Assembly: GCA_964017045.1 (NCBI GenBank)
Contig: OZ024810.1
Span: 5,328,562 to 5,392,561, forward strand
From: Omphiscola glabra
Lineage: Eukaryota > Mollusca > Gastropoda > Lymnaeidae
Direction of reading: 5' to 3'
DNA length: 64,000 bases
Numbering within the stretch: position 1 is the stretch's first letter; every line of letters begins with the position of its first letter. Under the pieces are notes generated by a model that did not search any database, was not told where the DNA came from, and saw only the letters and a program-made list of their open reading frames with translations. The translations under genes were made by a program, and so were the position numbers. Below are positions 20,863-33,100 of this stretch, piece after piece.

Positions 20863-22166
20863 GTGGGGAGATAGTACTCTGTGTACTCTGTTTTTTTTCC
20901 TCATAAATACATAACGTTAGTTAAGGCTTTTACACAAGAGTAGTGGAGTTGTGGTATCCAAAGGCCATGAAAACTACATTCAATCGAAACACTGAAATTC
21001 ACAATTGTCTCGAATTAACAAATACATAAATTCACTGTCACTGTTGATGCACTGCCTTTGGCTTAACTTTCTTGGATGAATTTAATTTAGGTGGAAAGTT
21101 AATTTTTTTAATTTGTAAGCACGTAAGTTTCAGTTAATTAGATGTTAATATGCTCATTTAAAAGAAAACTGTGTGGGACACTGTCGCCTTTGAAACGTGT
21201 CTTTTATTTAACAAATAGCCCCCTAGCAAGATAGACGTGTTTTTTATTTAACAGATAGCCCCTAGCAGGATAGACGTGTCTTTTGAAATACTGGGGGTCA
21301 GTTACTGTATGCTCGCGTATTTCTTTGGACCCATGTCAGGTGACCTTCACGGCCCCGGTGCTCGTCTCGGTTGGCTGTACATGAGCTCATGCAGGCAATT
21401 GCGAGACCATAGAAGCTAGTCACTACCTTTCACGCCTCCACTAGCTGTAGCCACTCGCCAGGCTGATCTTGAATCGATCTTGTCTGTGACGATCTACCTG
21501 GGGATAATTGAAAACCAATAATGTTGATGTTTTTTATAAAGAACTTTAGCATCCCCCTCCCAAAACGTATAGATGCTATATTTAGATTTTTAGTCACATT
21601 CCCTTAAAATGTGCATGAATGTTAGTTAGGACATTAAAAACAACCGTATCAAATAGGTTTATAAAATGTGGAGCCTGATGTTCGATTTGCCCCCATTGAT
21701 TATGAATCATCGATTATTCAGTAATCCAGATCTATACTGCTGATTGAATATAAATAAATGATGACACACCTCAGTGGAATTTCTATTAAAAAATTACCCA
21801 TTTTCTTTGAAAAGTTTTTTTGTTTTTATAAATCATATAGAACATTAATTACGAGCCGAAGATTCATGTGCGAATGTGCAAATTTGAAACTGCATCTAAT
21901 TCTTTTTCTTTTTCTATAGAGATGTTCGGTTGCCAAAGATATTTAGTCTATGTACTTTTACTGTCTGAAATGTTGAAATTGGCATGAGTTCTCAATTATA
22001 AGATAAATAATTTCCCAAATTTTGGGTTAACAAATTAAATCCTTTTTATTTCCTATATGTGTTAAAATTGAATGAATATATTCAATGCCTTTTATCATTG
22101 GTTTATTTGGCTCATTATATTGAAACCAATGGATTACAAACTGTTTGCTTTTTGCTCCCCAGAAAA
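20863..22166. repeat. Segmental duplication upstream of GIMAP copy 3
   Basis: Partner of 9781-12452, diverged but collinear. It includes the CACGGCCCCGGTGCTC block at about 21348 and the region GTTAACAAATTAAATCC ... TTTTTGCTCCCCAG immediately before the gene. The GC-richer 21330-21510 block, kept in both copies, is a candidate promoter/5' UTR. I see no decisive core-promoter motif shared by both. Confidence 0.75.
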
Positions 22167-23596
22167 ATGTCGGATAATATCGAAACTTCATCCCTTGATA
22201 TCCTACTGATGGGTAGAACTGGGAATGGTAAGAGTGCCACTGGCAACTCAATTCTCATGAAAGAGGCGTTCACAAGTAATGCCAATGTGACGTCCTTGAC
22301 CGTCAGCGGTTCCATCGATTTCTCAGAATTTCAAGGTAGAGCCCTAAAAGTTGTTGACAGTCCAGGTCTTGGTGACAACCGATTGGACGTGGTGGCCGAC
22401 GTTAAACAGTTCGTGGATGCAGTTAAGTTTGCTATAGCATGCAACCCTGGTGGCTACCATGCCATACTTTATGTCATAAAATATGGGGATCGATATTCCA
22501 AGGAAGATGTAGAGACACTGAAGGATTTGAAAAAAATCATGGGAAATGATTTTATAAGAAATCATGGTATTCTTGTCTTAACCCGTGGAGATAGCTTTGA
22601 AAGTGACCCGGAAGTAAAAAGAAACAATCTTTCCTTTGAAGATTGGGTTGATAAACAAGATGAGCCCAACTTTAAGGAATTAATTAAAGAATGTAAGAAT
22701 AGAGTGGTACTATTTGATAACAGAGCGGAAGATCTGGCAAAACAAGAGCACCAAGTCACTAATCTCATCACAGTGATTGACAAGTCACTCATCTCATCAC
22801 AGTGATTGACAAACTTAGCAAAACTGGACTCCGATACACCAACAAAGAGTTCCAACAAGCTGAAAGGGAACGAGAACGTTTAATAAAGAAATTGGAAAGA
22901 CCGTATCTGAAAGACGAACACATTAAAGAACTTGCTCTTATTACGTCATGCTTCGGCAAACTTGGAAACACACAGGGCAATGACGAGGACAATCTAGACA
23001 AACTTAAGACACTCAGCCTGAGAGCTCAGGAGCTGCATCTCAAAATTGTAGAAGATGATAAAAACACTGGACTTGTTAAGTCCGCGATATTCACTGTGTG
23101 CAATACAAAATCTACGATAGATTTAGAGATCGGCAACAAGGACTTCCTGATTTACCAAAGAAAACAGCAGGAGGAAGAGAAGCGGCGATACGAAGAGAAG
23201 TTAGCCAATTTAGAGAAGGAAAAAGCCGAGTTTGAAGCACACAAAAAAATTGAAAACGAAAGAATAATCAAAATGAAAGAAGAAGAAGCAAGGATTGCCA
23301 GACAAAAGCTCGAAGAGAAAGAAGAAGAAGAAAGGAAGCGAGTGAAAGAAGAAAAAGAACAACTGAAGAAGAGGGAAGAAGAAATGCGACAACGGGAAAT
23401 GAAAAGAATAGAAGACATGTTGGCAGAGGTTGAAGAGAGAAAAAGAAGAGTCGAGGCCATGGAAAGAGAATATCAAGAACTGAAACGAAATGAGATGTCC
23501 TCTCAAGGCATTTTAGCATCCGTTGCTAATTATGTCTCTAGTCTTGCACCAGTGAAAGCTATCGGCTCATTGTTAGGCAGTAAACTATTTAGTTAG
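22167..23596 (+). pseudogene. GIMAP/AIG1-family GTPase copy 3, full length but frameshifted
   Basis: The most complete member. The ATG at 22167 follows the splice acceptor TTTTTGCTCCCCAG. Seen: G1 GRTGNGKSATGNS, G3 DSPGLGD, AIG1 box YSKEDVETLKDLKKIMGND, G4 LTRGD and G5-like FDNRAED. A long Glu/Lys/Arg coiled coil follows (about 23155-23500), then a hydrophobic tail (ILASVANYVSSLAPVKAIGS) and a stop at 23594-23596. A 29-bp tandem duplication (22752-22780 and 22781-22809, one mismatch) shifts the frame, ending the first ORF at 22805; the rest is open in another frame. With one unit the gene would be a single open exon. AATAAA lies at 23676. An assembly or cloning error is possible, and then the gene would be functional. 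Confidence 0.85.
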
Positions 23597-23681
23597 GATT
23601 TTAAGAAAATCGTAAGCGTCCAATTAAATCACTGTAGCTTGTCTTATTTAAACCATCGTGGCAACAGACATAGCTAATAAA

Positions 23682-24359
23682 TTCAGCTAGGACAACAACA
23701 AAATTCAATTTTTAAAATTACAAAGACTTACTTATAATGTAAGAATATATTATAAATAACGTATTTTAATTTTTAATATAAGGTGCCTTAATCAAGTCTT
23801 AGTATTATTGAAACTCAGAACATTTTTTTTCTCTTTAAAAAAATTTATTGTGTCAAGTGAAGATAAGTTACTTTGTGTTGATGATCATAAGACTTTGTGA
23901 GAGCCTACTATGAAATTTGCTGCGTTAATTAAATTATGGCTAATTTAACTTACTAACGCTTTCTTCAACATTATTTATTTCTTAAATGTTTAGTGTTACA
24001 TGGTGGGGCTGCTTTGTTTACATAACCCCCTGACCTCGCCTTGTCAGCATACCACCTTCCAGGAAGGGTGACACGTTTTTAGAATAATAAGGTGCCAGAC
24101 CAGCGTCTGCAGCAGACGTTTGGCCTACATTTGATTAAGTCACGCGAAATAAATCGCTATAAGTATTGGTTTTATTCTCCTTCAGTGAGAAAGAGAGACC
24201 CTTAGACTTAGACACAGATGATCATATCGATGCGTGACTACATTTCCGTGGCATTTGCTAAGTACTAGATAGGGCCATCTAATAGTTAGCAGCAATAATA
24301 ATTCCAGGAACATAGACTTGTGACAGTACTCTTTACATTACTGTGACAATCACCGCGAA
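23682..24359. other. Spacer, no gene seen
   Basis: 3' flank of GIMAP copy 3. AT-rich to about 23960, then a GC-richer stretch with no recognised element. Confidence 0.4.
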
Positions 24360-25905
24360 ATTGCACTGCTGTTCATCGCAGGCAATATTTTTGCCCGAGC
24401 TCTTTGGAACCACCTGAATGCACATCTGGAGCTAGGTCTCCTAACCGAAAGTCAATGCGGTGTCCGCAAAGAACGTGGAAATATCGATATGGTGTTTGCT
24501 GCCAGGAGCAAAATACGGATCTATGTTCCACATTTATCGACCTGAGTAAGACTTTTGACAGGGTCAATAGAGGTGGCCTGTGGAAAATCATGAAGTATTA
24601 CGGATGCCCAGACAAGTTCACCAACATCATCCGTCAGCTGCATGATGGCCCGAGTGCAGGACGACAGCCAGTCATCTCAAGCATTCCCTGTCACAAACGA
24701 TGTGAAGCAGGGCTGTGTCCTGGCTCCCACACTCTTCAGTATTATATATTGTGCAATGCTGTCTGATGCGTTCAAGGACTCCACCACGGGTTTGCCAATC
24801 CGCTTCCGCACCGATGGCTCAGTCTTCAACCTTAGGAGGCTTCAAGATAAAACCAAAGTCAAACATACCACCATCAACGAGCTTCTGTTTGCGGACTATT
24901 GTGCCCTCAATGATGACTCTGGAGCACCCATGCAACACAGCGTGGATATCTGACAGCTCTGAGGCCTGCAACAACTTTGGCCTAACAATCAACACAAATA
25001 AGACTGAAGTGATGTATCAGCCAGCTCCCAGCAGGCCCTACGCTGAACCCAGCATCACCATCAGCGGACAGCATCTAAACACGGTGGATAAATTTACTTA
25101 CTTGGGCAGCACTCTCTTCAGAACTGTCGTCATGGATGACGAAATGAATGCCAGATTTGCAAAAGCTAGTGCAATATTTGGCAGACTCCGAAGCACTGTA
25201 TGGGCGAGGAGAGGTATCAGACGAGAAACGAAGATCAAGGTCTATAGCGCAGCAGTCCTCTCGACATTACTATACGGATGTGAAACGTGGATAGTCTACC
25301 AGCGCCTCGCCAAGAAACTAAACCACTTTCCCCACAAATTGACTCAGGAAACTCCTCGGCATCAGGTGGCAAGACACGGAGGTCCTCGCTAGAGCGAATC
25401 TACATAGCATCCTCAGCACCCTGATGCATTCTCAACCCCGTTGGGCAGGACCGTATCAGCTGTGGAGATCAGCTGTCAAGAAGGGGGTCTCAATCTCATG
25501 AAGCCAGTAGGAGAGCCACAGCTGAGCCACGCAGGCTAGCCCGAAAAAGCAACATTAGATCACCAATTACAGCAATTATCCCCTGCCAGCGGTGCCAGAG
25601 ACTATTCCGTACTCGGATAGGACTAGCTGGCCACCTACGAACTAACCGTGATTCCCCCGCCCCCAAACGGATAGCTAGATTGGCTAGATGGTCCTAGTCG
25701 ATCTTGACGGACGAACAACATAACATTATTAACATAACTGTGAGAATTAGATATTGTTAGACATTCATTCCTTTAAATGTAGATATTATGTAGGGACATG
25801 TAAAAGAGACTGCCACTCGAGGATCGGTCTCACTAGCCACACCAAGAGCTGCAATCAGAAAAGATAAATCTATCGTCTCTCGTAGACGGAAAGATGCCAT
25901 ACCAT
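24360..25905 (+). mobile_element. Decayed LINE (non-LTR retrotransposon) ORF2 3' half
   Basis: Reverse-transcriptase segments appear in order across shifting frames: LLTESQCGVRKERGNIDMVF; TFIDLSKTFDRVNRGGLWKI; FPVTNDVKQGCVLAPTLFS; RFRTDGSVFNLRRLQ; LLFADYCAL, where the catalytic ADD has become ADY; NFGLTINTNKTEVMYQPAP; FTYLGSTLF; KVYSAAVLSTLLYGCETW. A terminal zinc-finger-like motif (CQRCQRLFRTRIGLAGHLRTN) lies near 25590-25650 with its last His replaced by Asn. The 3' UTR ends near 25905 (ATCGTCTCTCGTAGACGGAAAG, then CATACCATACCAT). At least three frameshifts and several stops. This family is abundant in invertebrates and is often mis-annotated as a host gene. Confidence 0.9.
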
Positions 25906-28884
25906 ACCATGTAGGTATATTTGTTCATATTGCATTCCATGTAAAAAAGTACAATGTATTTAGAACATTGATTGTCTTTATTTTAGCCAATAGTGTGTCT
26001 AAAACCTACCTGTGTTAGCCCCTTTTTAAATTCCCTATACTAACCCAGACCCCGAGCTCGTTCAATTTTAATGGAACCACATAGGGGGTGTAGCGCCCCC
26101 CCCCCTATGTGGTGGAACCATATAGTGGGTGTAACATATATGGAATATCTGTCCTGGATTTCTATTCAGAATATAGGCCTACTTTGATGTAATTCTGTTT
26201 TAGAACCTTTGTCTACACTAAACTCCCAGTACAGTTAGTAGTGTTCTACAGTGTTACTGTTTTTGTGCTGTGGTTAATTTTCTCTTTAAGAACGGAAATA
26301 GACACCTTTCTCCTGAATCCATCAATTCCTATCTTAGTCTTAGACAGTTTTAAAAAGGCAAGAACTACTTCTAGTCTTAAAAGCTTATATATTACTTTTA
26401 AACCTACCGACAGGAATTTTGTTTTTAGAGACCAAATCATTGTAAATTGTACATTTTTTAAATGAAGGTCTGATGGAGGAATGTTTTAATGAATTTAACC
26501 TAATAGCTCCAGAGATAGATGGTGAAAATTAGAGATGAGAGAGAAAGAGGTAGAATTACCGTCAGAGATCCAGAAACAAGTTATAATTAGAGAAACAAAA
26601 ATGTGAAGATGATAGGGACATAGCAAAGACAAGCACATTGTTGAAGGCAAGGGCATATGTTCTGACATTCACGATCATAGTTTAAATTTTTTAAAAACTC
26701 ATTTTGCTTATACAAAAACTTCATTTATTTTACTTAGTAGCATGTTATTGTTACAGCCTGTGTGTTGACCTTGTTTTTGTTCACCATGAGCCGTGGCTTT
26801 CAACCTTACCTTTCCCCATTTTGTTTTGATAATCAGGACACTAATTCAATGTAAATCGCGCTACCCATATCTCTCTTGATTGGGAAAAGGTTGTTAACGT
26901 TCTAATTTGTTCTAGAGAATTATATTGTGTAATGCAATTTCCAGAATTTCTTCTCTGGAGGGTTCCAACTCCCTCCCTACAAATAAGCTGTCAGCTTTCC
27001 CAGTAGAAAGAGAGATTTGCTAGATTCCCCAGTCTTGAAACTTAAGTGACATAATATACTTATAGGAGCCTTACACGTCGTACACTTTGTGTGTGTATAT
27101 ATATATATATATATAAATGTGTATATTTCTAGGTTCATACCTTTTCAGTTGATGTGGTTAAGTTAATATAGTTTTTATCTCTGTAAGTTTTATTTTGAAT
27201 GTTTATATCAGTTTAATAATATCATTAAATTGAAAATTGTTAATAATAATATATCAATAACTTTGTTATCATTTTCAGACCTTTGTTTAGTATTCTTCAT
27301 CCAGTTAGCCAAATTTCAAAACAGATGAAATTTGCAAATCCATATGACAGTACATAAAAGTTATCCATTATCCATATGTTTTGATTACACTGTATAAACC
27401 TGGTCACAATAATTGGGGACAATACCTTTTTTTTTACCTAGACTACCTGCTTTATTTATTTTATCTAGAATTAGAGCCCATCACATATCTGAAAGTGGTT
27501 TGTAACATTTTAAAGTACAAAACTTCATCAACTGGAGTAAACTAAATCTTTAAATGAGAAGTTTAAATATTTAAACTAGATACCACTAATACTAATTATT
27601 ATCCACACCAGTTGAAAAAGTAAAACTTTTTGAAAACTTGATCAAAAAAAATTCTGTGATTAAGCTCAAATTAACTTTTTTCCCCCAGCTCAAAATGTGA
27701 TGCATTCTGTCAACATAAACATAGAAATTCCCTATTCACAAATCCATTGTGAATTTAAATGATTATGGAAATTTGTTTACATTTTTCATGGTAAGTGTCA
27801 TGAAACTAAAATAAAAAATTCAAGTCTTAATATTTGAAATACAACTTATTTTTATATCCAAAAGAATAGAATTTTGTGATTTGTGCCTAAATTTCAATGC
27901 ATTAAAAAGCCATTACAGCAGAGAAAACATCTCGGTCTGAATAGAAAACACTCAGAGATAATTAAAGAAATAATTTGAAATTAAAAAATAAAACGTGAAT
28001 TTTTCTGAAATTGTTTTCAAATGTTTAACATTAAAAAAAATGTGTATATATAAAGACATTTAAAATATTTTTTGTTGCAAATAAAACAAAGGAATGAATC
28101 ACTTGATAAGAATATAATCTCCAACTATGCAGGGTTACATTTATCACAGTGTTAAGTTGAATCATGGGACAATGGTTGGTTGGGCAAAGAAAGGATTTCA
28201 TTTCATAGAAAAAGTCAATGGCACTCAACATTTCATGTTATTATAAATAAAGTAAGGGAGGAAAAAACTCCAGGAAACATAAAGACTTATCTCTCTTTAT
28301 AGGTGGCACAGAATTAAAATATCAGAGCGTAAATTGAAGGGGTTTCAAAACATGAATGACAACATTAGGATCTTACAATGGTCCTCAAGGGCAGCACACA
28401 AAACCTTCATATCAAGATCATTTTATGTTAATTAATACAACAAGTAGCTCACACTACTGCAGGCTCAAATCCTACAAGATGAATTAGGTTGTGTGCAGCC
28501 CCACGGTACACCAACAAACTAAAGAAACATAAAATGGTTTAACTTTGTTTCCTGACAAATGTTCACCACAATAGAAAGTCTTTGTTCTATATCACAATTG
28601 GGATATAAGATTATCAGTTAAAACGGTCTCTTTGAAATAGTGTAGTAATTATCTTAATTATATTACAGAAGTTTGGATGATTAAAAAAATAATTAAATAT
28701 CTCTCTTACATGTAAAAATGTTCCATATTTTGAACACAAACAAGAAAACCAAATGCAATACAAAATATTTAAAAACAATGTGTTAATCTAAAAAATATAA
28801 TTGACATTTTCAAATAATATTTAAAATCACATTTGATGCTAACCACGGCACATGGCAACACAATAAAAAAACTCTTAATGCCTT
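25906..28884. other. AT-rich spacer, no gene supported
   Basis: Contains a 12-bp perfect hairpin (26077-26088 with 26101-26112, CCACATAGGGGG / CCCCCTATGTGG, C-rich loop) and an (AT)n microsatellite at about 27097-27115. The rest is AT-rich without recognised coding or RNA genes. Confidence 0.45.
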
Positions 28885-29103
28885 ATGTCGTCTGAGTCAT
28901 GCCTTATGTCATCTGAGTCAGAGAAGGGACATGTTAAACAGATATCGCAATCTCCAGATAAAGATTATTTAAAAAGAATAAGACCGGCCACTGCTTTACC
29001 AAGCATGTATAGAAACATTTTACTCGCACTTCTAGTTTGTATGCTTATAGCTTTTATAAATCACACATCTTCCCCTGACATTTTCACTCCCTTTATGTCA
29101 TAG
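28885..29103 (+). CDS. Possible small membrane protein (72 aa), unverified
   Basis: An ATG-to-stop frame with an imperfect start-proximal duplication (MSSESCLMSSES), a basic linker (KDYLKRIRP) and one predicted membrane helix (about residues 42-58, YRNILLALLVCMLIAFI), then a short polar tail. Codon use is less AT-skewed than the surrounding DNA. It could be a small single-pass protein, a decayed exon or chance. There is no splice or homology support and I do not recognise the family. Confidence 0.2.
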   Translation: MSSESCLMSSESEKGHVKQISQSPDKDYLKRIRPATALPSMYRNILLALLVCMLIAFINHTSSPDIFTPFMS

Positions 29104-30141
29104 AATTAACAATTGCAAGTCATCCCTTATAATTTCAATAGGTTTGTAGACTTAGAGTGGATTATAAACCAGTTATTAAAATATATAGATCTATTAATAG
29201 ATTTGTAGATTCCACACAGCTGAGCCTCTCATGGATCAGGTCGAACATTTATTTAGGGCTAATACAAAAATAAGAAACCAATCCATTAAAAAGAGAGCGA
29301 TGCTCTCCATTGACACACTGCAAAGTTTAAACTTGTAGGTTAAGAAGATACCAATTATGATTCACAGTAAACTCCAGCACGGACTTGCCAAATGTTTCCA
29401 ACTTAAACAGGTTCAGAAACTGCCAGGTTACCCTCAATGAATGCCACCTGAACATATAAAACTACATGTGTATGTGATGAAGCCACAAACCATAAAGTAG
29501 ATTCATCAAAGTGATATTTCAAAATGGTCCTATAGCTTTTTTATTATGTTGTTTACATCAGGAACTCATACTTTCTAAGAAAGTGGATACTAGATTTATT
29601 ATAACAGTACATATTTCAGTTAGTAAAAATGTTATAGATTTATTAAATCTTAGTATTTTGAATTTTTTTTTGCCACCCTCAAAAGTTCTATTTTGATATC
29701 TGTAAAAGTATATCACTTGAAGTATAGGTGGCAGTATTTGTTTCTTTGCATTAGGGACCTTTGTTTTAGGCTGCATCTTTTTATTCATTTTCAAATCATT
29801 TAGTACACCACTGTCAGCTACTTTAGTTCACCAAAACATGGGTCCAGAAAGATCCCTAGTGTAATAGAATCTACAGAATATATTTGGATATCAGCAATAC
29901 ACACAGAAGCAGTATGTATAGAATGTGAATATCATTACTTTTAAAAAAGATTAAATAATTGTGCGTTGTTACATGGCGGTGCAGCAGTTTTAAGAAAATG
30001 CTTTTTATCTAGAATCAACAGTAAGAAGAAAAAACCTTAGATTTAATCCGGTCACTTAAAAAAAAGACTGACACATGTAAATAAAACTATTTCCAAAATG
30101 AAAACTAAATCTTGCCAAACATTGTGTATAAACAAATCCAA
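29104..30141. other. Non-coding, probably the 3' UTR of the JMJD4 gene
   Basis: Lies just past the stop of the minus-strand JMJD4 gene. AT-rich with no coding exon. TTTATT (AATAAA on the - strand) occurs at about 29778 and could end the transcript. Exact end unknown. Confidence 0.35.
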
Positions 30142-33100
30142 CTAGAAACTTAAATCTGGAGGGACTGGAGTCAACTTCATCAGTTCAATGACACCTTCAA
30201 TTCTGCCCATCAAATCTGAGGGAGCCACTCTTAATTTGGACAAATGAACAGAGTCAAGGGCAGCTTTGAATTCAGGCTGCTCCTGCATGTCTCCGATGAG
30301 GTCGACCACACGACAAAGGTCAAACAGGGCCAGGTTGGGTCCACAGTGGGCCCAGTGCGGACAACGCCTGTGTGGCTCAAAAGATGGACAGCTCACATCT
30401 TTGTTACTCTGAGCCGTACCCTTGTCTATTTCAACAGAATGAGATTGAGACGTTTTAATTTCGTGCAGGCTCTCTAAACTCTGAGCTTTGGCCAAATTGA
30501 TCACGGTGCCTTTCAACAGGCACAAAAACACTGGGGGGATCCCTGAATCGGTCGACTCATTTTCTGAAATTTTCTTTTCTTTACTGAAGGATAAATTGTC
30601 ATTTGTTCTCTTGATGTTCTCATGATGTTCTCTTGATGTTCTCTTGATGTTCTCATGAGACTCAAAAGTAGAAGACACACTTTTCTTGAAACCTTTCTCC
30701 AGACTCTGATCAAAGTGTTTGTCCCCAGACAAACGTTCATGCAGATCAAAGTTCTTAATACATCTGAGAAATTCCAGGACATCTCTTTGATCGGTATCAC
30801 CCAATAATAAAGCAGAACATTTTAATTCTTCACTGGGGATTTTAATGTTACAATTGTGATCTAAAAATCCCAACACAAAGTTCTCTGATCCTGATTTTAC
30901 CGTTCTACAATCACAGTCAGAACAATGGACGCTTGCACTGTGATCCTCTCCAAGGCTAGTGGTATCACAACAAGGTAAAGGACGTGAAATTTCAACTTTG
31001 ACCTTACTATCACAAAGGGGAGCAACACATGCAGGGTTACATTTATCACAGTCATCACAAAGGGAAACAACAAATTCTTGGTGGACTTTAACCATCTCAT
31101 CATAAATTGGAACATCAGAACACTGACCCTTGAAGCAAACACAAGCTTCCTTCTCCTGGACTAGGTCACAGCTTATATGGCAAGCTTCCTTCTCCTGGAC
31201 TAGGTCACAGCTTAAATGACTAGCTTCCTTCTCCTGGACTAGGTCACAGCTTATATGGCAAGCTTCCTTCTCCTGGACTAGGTCACAGCTTAAATGACTA
31301 GCTTCCTTCTCCTGGACTAGGTCACAGCTTAAATTGCAAAGTAAAGGATCAACTAATATAAACCTTAAGACATCTTTTCCCCCAGGGAAATGTAACTGAT
31401 TGCACCAGCAACATGCCGTGTTTTCAAAGTGTTTATGTTTGCAAGATGACCCATCCTTGAGAACTGACCAATACATCTGGTCACCTGACAAGAGAGTATC
31501 CTTGATATGGATGTCCACGACAAGGCCTGGTGTGATGACCTCCTCCACATACTGAAATAAGGCTTTCAGTCTATGTTCGGCTATCGTGGCCAGGAAGTTG
31601 TAAAAATCCACAAAGTCAACGCCACTGTCAGCTTTCAGAATCATCTAAAACAAAGTGATGTTAAAATGTTGAAATTAAATTACACAAAAACTTATCTATG
31701 TAAGCAAGCTTCACAAAATAGGGCAGAGATCGGATCACAGAGATCTCTAGTCTAGTAAGTATGGTCTAGTAAGTAAATATGACAGAGATCTCTAGTCTAG
31801 TAAGTATGGTCTAGTAAGTATGGTCTAGATAGAGATCTCCAGTCTAGTCTAGTAAGTATGGTTGTGGTGGACTAATAATCCTTTTTAAAGAATGTAGCTT
31901 GAGATGTATTAGCTTTATTTGCTATGTTTCAGTGATTATGAACAGCCAGTCTATGGGTCAGTGGTTATGAACAGCCAGTCTATGGGTCAGTGGTTATGAA
32001 CAGCCAGTCTATGGGTCAGTGGTTATGAACAGCCAGTCTATGGGTCAGTGGTTATGAACAGCCAGTCTATGGGTCAGTGGTTATGAACAGCCAGTCTATG
32101 GGTCATTGGTTATGAACAGCCAGTCTATGGGTCATTGGTTATGAACAGCCAGTCTAGGGGTCAGTGGTTATGAACAGCCAGTCTATGGGTCAGTGGTTAT
32201 GAACAGCCAGTCTATGGGTCATTGGTTATGAACAGCCAGTCTATGGGTCATTGGTTATGAACAGCCAGTCTATGGGTCATTGGTTATGAACAGCCAGTCT
32301 ATGGGTTAGTGTTTTCAACTGCCAGTCTATGGGTCAGTGTTTTCAACTGCCAGTCTATGGGTCAGTGTTTTGAACAATCAGTCTATGGGTCAGTGTTTTG
32401 AAAAATCAGTCTATGGGTCAGTGTTTTCAACAGCCAGTCTATGGATCAGTGTTGGAACAGAGAAATTTCCATCACAACTTAATTTGTGGCAATTTTGTTT
32501 ACTGATCTGGATACATATATTATATTTGGTGGTTTTATTTGTGAGAAATTTATCTTCTTTTCATCAGGCCATAGCAAGGAATTATAAAACATACAGCTGA
32601 TTTAAATGGTTGTCCCCCTGTGATGGTAAAAAAAAACTTCCTTAAATCATATGGAATAAAAACCAACCAACCTGGCACTGTCCATCCCATCCCTCCATTT
32701 GTTTACAATCTGATATCTCCTTCTGGACAGCGGTCAGTCTACTCTTGACATACTCCCAGCACAAGTGGGAGCTGCAGCCATTAATCCAGTTGTGATTGAT
32801 AGATATTGTGTCCTCCTGAAATAAAGTAAGAGATATTATACTTTGGAGACTGGCATGTCAAGGAGTTCAGATGTTCTTTTCAACATTTGTATCATTTCAT
32901 CAAACTCTCGAATATTCATATATGACCACTAGGTTTTAAACCAGACACCACAGACTGGAGTTACAGCAGTCAATGAAACATAGAGTCAGGTCTGTAAGTG
33001 TTGAAACGTTAGGGTCTTCCTCACTCTGCTTACACCTGCAAACATTAAACTCTGCTTAAATTCATAGGGCTGTAGACAGGAGCAGTTCCAGCTGTAAACC

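Noticed and set aside
22752..22810. A mini-intron that would repair GIMAP copy 3
   Set aside because: A GT-AG segment of 29-30 bp is far below the size of animal introns; a tandem duplication explains it better.
23152..23519. Antisense open frames rich in Phe/Leu/Ser
   Set aside because: Shadows of the Glu/Lys-rich coiled coil of GIMAP copy 3.
24360..25392. Host protein gene with RT-like similarity
   Set aside because: Motif order and the terminal zinc-finger-like segment identify a decayed LINE. Frameshifts and the ADY change exclude function.
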